Positions 1 to 5,581 of a DNA stretch of 6,797 bases are shown here, in pieces; within the stretch, counting starts at the first letter, position 1; every line of letters starts with the position of its first letter. Source of the stretch: Propionibacteriaceae bacterium (lineage in GTDB: Bacteria > Actinomycetota > Actinomycetes > Propionibacteriales > Propionibacteriaceae). Location: the NCBI GenBank assembly GCA_031268065.1, contig JAIRXX010000166.1:1-6797 (forward strand). The letters are read 5' to 3'. The position numbers and the translations under genes are program-made. The notes under the pieces are model-generated. The model searched no databases and had not been told where the DNA came from. It was given only the letters and a program-made list of their open reading frames with translations.

Positions 1-688
1 CCGCGTTGGACAGCAATGCTTCAGCCTGCCCGAAGACCGGCTTGCTGGGATCAGCCCTGCCATAGCGCTCGTCGAAACGCCGGGCGATCACCCTGGTCTG
101 CTCCAAATGCGGCAATTGGTCCTTGCCGACAGGCACCAGGTTCGCCTTGCAGAAAAGGATGTCGGCGGCCTGATGCACCGGATAGGTGAGCAGCAGCCCA
201 GACATCGGCCTATCGCCCGAGGCGTCCAATTCCGCCTTCACCGTCGGGTTGCGCAGCAATTCGGAATGCGTGACCAGCGAGAGAAACGGGAGCATGAGCT
301 GATTCAGCGCCGGAACCGCGGAGTGGGTGAAGATCGTCGTTTGGGCGGGGTCGATCCCTATCGCCAAATAGTCGGCCAGCAGGCTCAGCACCCGCTCCCG
401 GATCGGACCGGTCCCGTCCCGATCAGTGATGACCTGGTAGTCGGCGATGAGCACGAATGTCTCCACCCCGGCGTTCTGCAGCCGGACCCGGCTGGCGAGC
501 GAGCCGAAGTAGTGGCCCAGATGCAAGTTCCCAGTGGGCCGGTCCCCGGTCAGCATCCGGAATTTGGCTGGACTTTGGACAATCTCCCGCTCGATCTCCT
601 CGCTGCGGGCGACACTGCGCCGCAGTGAAGCCGCTGAAGTGGAACTGGCCAATTGCTCGGCAACGTCGTCTATCGCTATCTCGCTCAT
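1..688 (-). CDS. trpS: Tryptophanyl-tRNA synthetase (3' end outside the window)
   Basis: Class I aminoacyl-tRNA synthetase of the cytoplasm that charges tRNA-Trp with tryptophan using ATP. The window shows 229 N-terminal residues of a protein that is usually about 330-380 long. The catalytic Rossmann fold opens with LTGDRPTGNLHLGHY (residues 46-60), where HLGH (56-59) is the HIGH signature. YPVHQAADI (169-177) carries the Asp that recognises the indole nitrogen in characterised TrpRS (D176 here), and VPVGKDQ plus HLEQTR (185-199) is the next conserved block. The KMSKS loop and anticodon-binding part lie beyond position 1. The start is ATG at 688: GGAGGA (697-692) lies just upstream, and a second ATG at 691 directly abuts that ribosome binding site. 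About 45 residues precede the catalytic domain, which is longer than in short TrpRS such as the Escherichia coli type. The TGDRPTG variant resembles the second-type TrpRS of Deinococcus, streptococci and streptomycetes; that subclass call is inference. The family identity is very secure. Confidence 0.96.
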   Translation of the reverse strand, partial: MSEIAIDDVAEQLASSTSAASLRRSVARSEEIEREIVQSPAKFRMLTGDRPTGNLHLGHYFGSLASRVRLQNAGVETFVLIADYQVITDRDGTGPIRERVLSLLADYLAIGIDPAQTTIFTHSAVPALNQLMLPFLSLVTHSELLRNPTVKAELDASGDRPMSGLLLTYPVHQAADILFCKANLVPVGKDQLPHLEQTRVIARRFDERYGRADPSKPVFGQAEALLSNA

Positions 689-691
689 CAT

Positions 692-697
692 TCCTCC
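692..697 (-). promoter_or_regulatory. trpS ribosome binding site that decides the start
   Basis: On the minus strand GGAGGA is followed directly by ATGATG. The first ATG (691-689) touches the Shine-Dalgarno sequence, so the second ATG (688-686), with a few bases of spacing, is the better start. The two differ by only one methionine. Confidence 0.7.
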
Positions 698-716
698 GGT
701 CTGCACGCGGCTTGTG

Positions 717-745
717 ACTTTACCTTAAGCGATCCAAACCGTCAT
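717..745 (-). promoter_or_regulatory. Candidate trpS promoter
   Basis: On the minus strand ATGACG (745-740; 4 of 6 to TTGACA) is separated by exactly 17 bases from TAAAGT (722-717; fits the TAnnnT form). Transcription would begin near 710 and leave a leader of about 20 bases before the trpS ATG. That is too short for a T-box or a tryptophan leader peptide, so no attenuation control is visible. The match is moderate and rests on sequence inspection only. Confidence 0.35.
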
Positions 746-762
746 GCCCGCATCCGGCTCTT

Positions 763-784
763 CCCAGCCACTGAAATGGCTGGG
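763..784 (-). terminator. Hairpin between PHP gene and trpS, possible terminator
   Basis: CCCAGCCA (763-770) and TGGCTGGG (777-784) form a perfect 8-bp inverted repeat around a 6-base loop. It begins about 30 bases past the PHP-gene stop codon and lies before the candidate trpS promoter, which is where a terminator for the upstream pair would sit. No T-run follows on either strand, so it is not a classical intrinsic terminator; U-less hairpins have been proposed in Actinobacteria. It might instead be a protein-binding palindrome. Confidence 0.4.
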
Positions 785-813
785 GCCAATCGAGCGGCGA
801 GACCGATAGCCGT

Positions 814-1677
814 TTAGCCGCGTATCCGGGCCAATAGTTCGGCTAGGACTTGCGGCGGGGTGGTGTTGCTGCCCAGGTCGTGGTCTACTTTGCCGGCGCC
901 GTGGTAGTCGGACGAGCCGGTGGCCAACAGGCCGGTCCGCTGCGCTATGCCGCGCAGCGCCGCACGGGTTTCGGGGGCGTGGTCGTGGTGGTCTACTTCG
1001 ATTCCGTCCAGGTGGTTTTCGCTGGCCAAGCGGGCCAAGGCCGGTTCATCGAGCACCTGCCAGCTCTGCCTGCTCCACGGATGGGCTATCACCGCCACCC
1101 CGCCCGCCTGGTGGATCAGGTCGATGGCCCGTGCTAGCTCTGCGTGGCGGCGCGGCACGAAGGCGGGGCCACCCACGGCCAGGTAGCCGTCGAAAGCCTC
1201 GCCCCGGCTCTTCACATAGCCCTGGACGATCATGGCGTCAGCGATATGTGGACGGCCCACTGACGGGCTTTCCCCTATTTCGGCCTGCAAGACTGCTGGA
1301 TCGATGGGCATTCCCAATTCCGCCAGAGCTTGCAGCATCTGCGGCACCCGGTCCGTGCGGCTGCGCCGCAAATCCTCCAGTTGCGCCGCCAAATCGCTGT
1401 CGCCCGGATCAGCGCCATAGCCGAGCAGATGGACGCTGATGCCATTTAATTCAGTGGAAATCTCCACTCCGCCCAAGACCTCGATCCGGTGGGCCTTCCC
1501 TGCCGCCACCGCTTCCGCAACACCGTCAAAGGTGTCGTGATCGGTCAGCGCCACCGTGGTCAGCCCCGCCTTCGCGGCAAGCGCCACCAACTGCTCCGGA
1601 GTGTCGGTGCCGTCGGAGACCTCAGAGTGGGTGTGCAGGTCTATCCGGCCCGAACGCCCGTCTCCTGCTGCACCCAT
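814..1677 (-). CDS. PHP-domain phosphoesterase, TrpH/YciV-like
   Basis: A 287-residue cytoplasmic metal-dependent phosphoesterase of the PHP superfamily. The metal ligands appear in the expected order: DLHTHS (H15, H17), SDGTDTP (D22), LTDHDTFDG (D46, H47, D48), GVEIS (E72), GRPHIAD (H144), AHPWS (H199) and SDYHG (D257, H259). Relatives of the E. coli TrpH/YciV type remove the 3' phosphate from 3',5'-nucleoside bisphosphates such as pAp or act as 5'-3' exonucleases on short RNA. This layout fits that branch better than the PHP domains of DNA polymerase or histidinol phosphatase, but the substrate is inferred. The start is set at ATG 1677, one base after the stop codon of the upstream glutamate dehydrogenase gene, with GGAG at 1685-1682. 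A TTG further upstream (1719) is open but would overlap that gene by 41 bases and add a non-conserved leader. Translation is probably coupled to the upstream gene. The stop is TAA at 816-814. Confidence 0.9.
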   Translation of the reverse strand: MGAAGDGRSGRIDLHTHSEVSDGTDTPEQLVALAAKAGLTTVALTDHDTFDGVAEAVAAGKAHRIEVLGGVEISTELNGISVHLLGYGADPGDSDLAAQLEDLRRSRTDRVPQMLQALAELGMPIDPAVLQAEIGESPSVGRPHIADAMIVQGYVKSRGEAFDGYLAVGGPAFVPRRHAELARAIDLIHQAGGVAVIAHPWSRQSWQVLDEPALARLASENHLDGIEVDHHDHAPETRAALRGIAQRTGLLATGSSDYHGAGKVDHDLGSNTTPPQVLAELLARIRG

Positions 1678-1678
1678 C

Positions 1679-4600
1679 TCACTCCGCCCGCAGTATTGCC
1701 CTGATCTGGCCCAATCCAACGCTCATCCTAGCCAGGTTGGTGTCGCCGGAACTGATTTCACGCAACATCGCCGCCCGCTCGGCCAGCCCTGGATTCATCG
1801 CAATCCAGTCCTGCACCAATTCCGCTGGCTCATCGAGCCGCTCGACCCCGGTCTCACCGATGGCCTGGGCCGTCAACTCGGACTGGGCGGCCAGCAATTC
1901 GTCGCGCAACGCGGCTCTGGCCATCGCGTCCCAACGCTGCTTGCGCGGCAGGAAATAGACCTGGGCGTCCATAGCGTCCAAGCTCAACTCCGCGCACAGC
2001 TGGGTGTGGACCCTAGCCGCCGCCACCGCGTCCACTCCCAGCCTTCCAGCAGTCTGGGCGATCCCCAGGGCGAAATGCGCATAGCCGAATACCGAGAATT
2101 CGGCGGCCAGCTCGTCGGGTGCGCCCTGGCTGACCCAATAGGCCCGCTTGGATTCGGCCCGCGCCGCCTGGCTCGGGGTGAGCAATTCACCCAATTCAGC
2201 CCGGATTGCAGCCACCGGCTCGGAGAATTCCGCCACCGCAGCCTTGATATCCAACGGGGAACGCCGGTTGTGCAGCAGCCAACGGGTGGCCCGTTCCACC
2301 ATCCGCCGCAATTCCAACCGCAATTCGGTGGCAACCGCCGCGTTCAAATCGCTCATCCGCCCCAGCAGCACCTCCGAGCGTCCAACCGCGTAGATGGAAC
2401 GCGCCGCCAGCTGGGCACGCACGATGTCAGCCAGTCCGGCGCCAGTTTGGGTGTGGAGCAGATAGTAGGCGGTCATCCCCTGCGAGTCCACGAACCTGTT
2501 GACCGCCACCGTTGTGATGATTTCCCGGCCTAATCGGTGCTGTGGGATCAGCGATGCGAAACGATCCCGCAACGCTTTGGGAAAATATTCGGTCAGCCGG
2601 TCGGCAAGATAGGGATCGTCGGGCAATTCGCTGGCCAGCATCCATTTCTTCAGCGCGATCTTGGTAAAGGCGAGCAGCACCGCCAGCTCCGGACGGGTCA
2701 GCCCCTCCCCGACCTCCAAGCGCTGGGTGATCTGCGTCCCGCTCGGCAACTGCTCAAGCTTGCGGTCGAGCAGCCGCGCCGACTCCAACATCTTTAGCCA
2801 CCCGGCGTGTTCTCCAGCCATGTCCCCTGCCCTGGCGGCGGCATTGCTCAGCGCGAGGTTCTGGGCGACGTTGTGCCGCAACACGCTCACTGCGATGTCG
2901 TCCTGCAGCTGGGCCAACAGCGGATCACGGTCAGCCTCGTCCAGCGCCCCGCTGGTGATCGCGGCGTCCAAAAGAATCTTGATATTCACCTCGTGGTCGC
3001 TGGTGTCCACACCCGCCGAATTGTCGATGAAATCAGTGTTGACCGCGCCGTGGTTCCGGGCATACTCGACACGTCCGAGTTGGGTCCAGCCCAGGTTGCC
3101 GCCCTCGACCGCGCAACGGGCGCGCACCTCGGCGCCATTCACCCGCACGCTGTCGTTCGCCCGATCCCCGACGTCCTCGTTCGACTCTGCGGCGGCCTTG
3201 AAATAGGTGCCGACGCCGCCGTTCCAGAGCAAGTCCACCTCGGCGCGCAGGATGACGGAAATCAGGTCATTCGGCGTCAGCCGGGCCGGTCCGCTCCACC
3301 CCAGCGCCCGCTTGGCCTGGGCGCTCAACAGGACCGACTTTGCGGTCCGGGAGAAGATTCCCCCGCCCTCAGACAGCAGCGACTTGTCGTAATCGGCCCA
3401 AGACGATCTGGGCAGCGCGAACAACCGCTCCCGCTCGGCAAAAGAGCGCAACGGGTCGGGATTCGGATCGATGAAAATGTTGCGGTGGTCAAATGCCGCG
3501 ATGAGTTTGATGTGGCTGCTGAGCAACATGCCGTTCCCAAAGACGTCTCCCGACATGTCACCGATGCCCACGCAGGTGAAATCAGTCTGCCCTGGATCGA
3601 TGCCCCGCTCAGCGAAATGCCGCTTCACCGACTCCCAAGCGCCCTTGGCGGTGATGCCCATCCGTTTGTGGTCGAAACCCGTCGAACCGCCCGAAGCGAA
3701 GGCGTCGCCGAGCCAATAGCCCGAGCGCGTCGAGATTTCATTGGCGATGTCGGAGAAAGTCGCCGTGCCCTTGTCGGCTGCCACCACCAGATAGGGGTCG
3801 TCGCCGTCGTGGCGCACCACCGAGGCCGGGGCGACCACCTTGCCGTCCACGATGTTGTCAGTGACGCTGAGCAAGGCCGTCACGAATGACTGATAGCAGG
3901 CGATGCCCTCCTCCAGCCAAGCCGCCCGATCCGAAGCTGGCGGCAAATGCTGTGGGACGAAGCCGCCCTTGGCGCCCACTGGCACGATCACCGTGTTCTT
4001 GACCGTTTGCGCCTTGGCCAGGCCGAGCACTTCGGTGCGGAAATCCTCCATCCGGTCCGACCAGCGCAAACCGCCCCTGGCCACCGCTCCGAAACGCAGA
4101 TGCACCCCGAGCACCCTGGGCGAATAGACGAAAATCTCAGCCAACGGCCTCGGCTCGGGGAGGAAGGGCAATTCCCGCGAAGCTATTTTGAAGGCCAGCG
4201 CCTCGGCGCCGATGAAGGCATTCGTCCGCGTGCAGGCTCGGATGAAGGACACATACATGCGCAAAATCCGATCCTGGTCGAGGCTTGTCACCTGATCGAT
4301 GCCCGCCATCACCTCGTCGAGGATGGCCTGCGCGTCCAATGCCGACCCGGCGTCGAATTTAGCCGTGAAAGCCCGCGCCAGGCCAACGGCCAGCGTCGGA
4401 TTGCCGTAAAGGGCAGCGGCTAGATAATCCTGGCTGAAGCCGACCCGCGCCTGCTTCAAGAACCTGCCGATGGCACGCAGCCAGACGATCTCTTTCCAGT
4501 TGAGCCCGGCCTGGGTCACCAAACGGTTGAATTGGTCCGCCTCACAGCGCCCGCTGTAGGAGGCGTCGAAAGCGGCGATGAAGCGCTGCTCGGCGACGGC

Positions 4601-4945
4601 TGAATCACCCCATTGGGGCGGCACCTGCAGCCCGAAATCGTAGCTGCGCAGCGTCTTGGCGTCATGGCGCCATTCAAACGGCTGCTCCGCGATCACCTCC
4701 GCGCCCAAACTGGTCAGGTGCGGAATCACCTTGTGCAGGTCCAATTCGGCGAAAGTGAAGATTTTGAAACGGACCAGCCCGTCTGCGGTATCCATGCGGT
4801 AGCGCAATGGTCCGGACTCTTGGCTGGAGGTGAGTACGTCAACCGCCTCTTGGTAGCGTTCCTGGAGCTGTACGAGGAACTCAAAAGCGTATTCTTGGTC
4901 GGCCAGCATCGTCGCTGGCAACCGCTGGGGATCCACAGTGTTCAT
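1679..4945 (-). CDS. gdh: NAD-specific glutamate dehydrogenase, short form lacking most of the N-terminal region
   Basis: Large NAD-dependent glutamate dehydrogenase: oxidises L-glutamate to 2-oxoglutarate and ammonium, making NADH, in the cytoplasm. It has 1088 residues from ATG 4945. Residues 1 to about 105 match the last part of the regulatory region (LRYRMDT to YDFGLQ), then a helical stretch runs to about 270. The catalytic domain shows GAVARGGLRWSDR (286-298), FRTEVLGLAKAQTVKN (302-317) and VPVGAKGGFV (321-330) with the active-site Lys 326. The NAD-binding part contains GTATFSDIAN (393-402), GGSTGFDHKRMGITAKGAW (419-437) and GIGDMSGDVFGNGML (460-474). EGGNLGWTQLGRVEYAR (614-630) follows, then a long helical C-terminal domain with LTRPELAVLLAF (749-760). 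Actinobacterial homologues are typically about 1600 residues and place the GAKGG motif roughly 500 residues later, so the ACT-like regulatory part is mostly absent. Start choice: GAGG at 4957-4954 is 8 bases from ATG 4945 but only 2 from ATG 4951. The upstream open frame to 5116 lies antisense to the next gene and is not conserved. Confidence 0.94.
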   Translation of the reverse strand: MNTVDPQRLPATMLADQEYAFEFLVQLQERYQEAVDVLTSSQESGPLRYRMDTADGLVRFKIFTFAELDLHKVIPHLTSLGAEVIAEQPFEWRHDAKTLRSYDFGLQVPPQWGDSAVAEQRFIAAFDASYSGRCEADQFNRLVTQAGLNWKEIVWLRAIGRFLKQARVGFSQDYLAAALYGNPTLAVGLARAFTAKFDAGSALDAQAILDEVMAGIDQVTSLDQDRILRMYVSFIRACTRTNAFIGAEALAFKIASRELPFLPEPRPLAEIFVYSPRVLGVHLRFGAVARGGLRWSDRMEDFRTEVLGLAKAQTVKNTVIVPVGAKGGFVPQHLPPASDRAAWLEEGIACYQSFVTALLSVTDNIVDGKVVAPASVVRHDGDDPYLVVAADKGTATFSDIANEISTRSGYWLGDAFASGGSTGFDHKRMGITAKGAWESVKRHFAERGIDPGQTDFTCVGIGDMSGDVFGNGMLLSSHIKLIAAFDHRNIFIDPNPDPLRSFAERERLFALPRSSWADYDKSLLSEGGGIFSRTAKSVLLSAQAKRALGWSGPARLTPNDLISVILRAEVDLLWNGGVGTYFKAAAESNEDVGDRANDSVRVNGAEVRARCAVEGGNLGWTQLGRVEYARNHGAVNTDFIDNSAGVDTSDHEVNIKILLDAAITSGALDEADRDPLLAQLQDDIAVSVLRHNVAQNLALSNAAARAGDMAGEHAGWLKMLESARLLDRKLEQLPSGTQITQRLEVGEGLTRPELAVLLAFTKIALKKWMLASELPDDPYLADRLTEYFPKALRDRFASLIPQHRLGREIITTVAVNRFVDSQGMTAYYLLHTQTGAGLADIVRAQLAARSIYAVGRSEVLLGRMSDLNAAVATELRLELRRMVERATRWLLHNRRSPLDIKAAVAEFSEPVAAIRAELGELLTPSQAARAESKRAYWVSQGAPDELAAEFSVFGYAHFALGIAQTAGRLGVDAVAAARVHTQLCAELSLDAMDAQVYFLPRKQRWDAMARAALRDELLAAQSELTAQAIGETGVERLDEPAELVQDWIAMNPGLAERAAMLREISSGDTNLARMSVGLGQIRAILRAE

Positions 4946-4953
4946 TGGCATTG

Positions 4954-4957
4954 CCTC
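4954..4957 (-). promoter_or_regulatory. Ribosome binding site of glutamate dehydrogenase
   Basis: On the minus strand GAGG (4957-4954) precedes two in-frame ATG codons, at 4951 and 4945. Spacing is 2 bases to the first and 8 to the second. This favours ATG 4945 and a 1088-residue protein. It also argues against the longer open frame that reaches into the neighbouring gene. Confidence 0.55.
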
Positions 4958-5019
4958 GGGACACAGCTTACTAGACCGCCCGGCAAACAGAACTCCCCGC
5001 CGCGCCCTGGTCCGCCAGT

Positions 5020-5048
5020 TTGGCAGCGGCTGGCAAGACCGGGACAAT
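5020..5048 (+). promoter_or_regulatory. Promoter of the DUF2505 gene, predicted leaderless
   Basis: TTGGCA (5020-5025; 5 of 6 to the -35 consensus) is followed after exactly 17 bases by GACAAT (5043-5048; 4 of 6 to the -10 consensus, with the final AAT kept). Six bases, GGCGGC, separate the -10 element from ATG at 5055. The expected transcription start therefore falls on the A of the start codon. No convincing Shine-Dalgarno sequence precedes that ATG, which agrees with a leaderless transcript. Confidence 0.55.
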
Positions 5049-5054
5049 GGCGGC

Positions 5055-5519
5055 ATGGAATTCTCCGCCCGAAACGACTTCAACTGCGGCGTCGCCCAGG
5101 CTTTCGACATGCTCACCGATCCCGAATTTCTGCGCCAAGTCGCTGCGGCCAGCGGCCCGATCAGCTATTCGGTGAGCGTGGACGGCAACAGCGTGAAGAC
5201 TGAGCGCACCCTGGCCAGCGTCCCCCCTGCCGCCGCTTTCACCGGCCCCGAGGTCAATCTGGTCGATCAGGTGATCTGGGACGAACCTGACGGCGCTGAG
5301 CGCGGCGGGCAAGCCAGCGTCGAATTGGTCGGACTTCCGTTATCCCTGGCGGGAAGCGTGCTGCTGCGCCCAGAGGGCGCCGGCTGCGTGCTGGAATACA
5401 CCGGCGAGCTTACGGTCTCCATCCCAGTGCTGGGAAAGAGGTTGGAAGCCCTTGCCGCACCCCTGCTGTTGCGGGGCATCGACTTCCAACAGCAGGTAGC
5501 CGAAGCCTGGCTGCTGTGA
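5055..5519 (+). CDS. DUF2505 family protein (SRPBCC / START-like fold)
   Basis: A 154-residue soluble protein with the outline of the DUF2505 family, a branch of the SRPBCC (polyketide cyclase/START-like) superfamily found mainly in Actinobacteria. The N-terminus, EFSARNDFNCGVAQAFDML followed by TDPEFL (residues 2-26), is the first beta strand plus the helical 'do something at each deposit' segment typical of these folds. The C-terminus, ELTVSIPVLGKRLEAL then APLLLRGIDFQQQVAEAWL (about 118-153), is the last strand and long closing helix. No signal peptide or membrane segment is seen. The fold has a hydrophobic cavity, but no ligand or reaction is known for this family and none is inferred here. 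ATG 5055 is chosen because it starts the conserved domain and sits six bases after a good -10 element; the open frame reaching back to 4938 adds 39 non-conserved residues. It is transcribed away from glutamate dehydrogenase and converges on pruA. Confidence 0.85.
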   Translation: MEFSARNDFNCGVAQAFDMLTDPEFLRQVAAASGPISYSVSVDGNSVKTERTLASVPPAAAFTGPEVNLVDQVIWDEPDGAERGGQASVELVGLPLSLAGSVLLRPEGAGCVLEYTGELTVSIPVLGKRLEALAAPLLLRGIDFQQQVAEAWLL

Positions 5520-5571
5520 GCTAAAAACGGCCCAGGCCGGGGCTGCTGTGAGTTAAACGGCCCCGGCCCGG
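5509..5571 (+). repeat. Tandem duplication of about 31-32 bp across the DUF2505 stop codon
   Basis: Copy one (5509-5540) and copy two (5541-5571) both begin GGCTGCTGTGAG and continue with TAAA-rich, then CGGCCC and GGCC-rich sequence. They differ by a C/T change, two missing A bases and small changes in the GC-rich end. Copy one contains the last codons and TGA of the DUF2505 gene; copy two lies downstream and contains an equivalent non-used TGA. The layout is that of a local duplication of the gene end and its terminator arm. Confidence 0.75.
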
Positions 5572-5578
5572 ACCGTTT
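5535..5578. terminator. Overlapping hairpins between convergent genes, probable bidirectional terminator
   Basis: Two competing hairpins are visible. GGCCGGGGC (5535-5543) pairs perfectly with GCCCCGGCC (5560-5568) around a 16-base loop. AAACGG (5555-5560) pairs with CCGTTT (5573-5578) and, past one mismatch, CC/GG inside (5562-5563 with 5570-5571) extends the stem. The second has A bases on one side and T bases on the other, so each strand ends its stem with TTT, as expected of a two-way terminator between the DUF2505 gene and pruA. No longer T-tract follows. Confidence 0.55.
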
Positions 5579-5581
5579 GAG

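Noticed and set aside
107..628. Plus-strand open frame opposite trpS
   Set aside because: The minus-strand frame carries unmistakable TrpRS motifs; the plus frame has none.
1678..1719. TTG start for the PHP protein at 1719
   Set aside because: It would overlap the upstream gene by 41 bases and add a non-conserved leader, while ATG 1677 has a nearby GGAG and a coupled position.
1556..2533. Plus-strand open frame (325 residues) spanning the PHP/glutamate dehydrogenase junction
   Set aside because: It is antisense to two well-supported genes, with no domain pattern and Gln/His/Arg-rich composition typical of a shadow frame.
2807..3889. Long plus-strand open frame (360 residues) opposite glutamate dehydrogenase
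   Set aside because: It is antisense to highly conserved catalytic sequence, has low-complexity Arg/Gly/His-rich composition and no recognisable domain; long antisense frames are common in GC-rich genes.
4965..4993. Possible glutamate dehydrogenase promoter with TAAGCT (4970-4965) as -10
   Set aside because: It fits the loose TAnnnT form, but no acceptable -35 hexamer is found at 16-18 bases, so it is not supportable from sequence alone.
4938..5054. N-terminal extension of the DUF2505 protein back to 4938
   Set aside because: The added residues lack family similarity, overlap the start of glutamate dehydrogenase and lie upstream of the predicted transcription start.
4946..5116. N-terminal extension of glutamate dehydrogenase up to 5116
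   Set aside because: The extra 57 residues are not like any part of the family, run antisense to the DUF2505 gene and its promoter, and a ribosome binding site supports ATG 4945.
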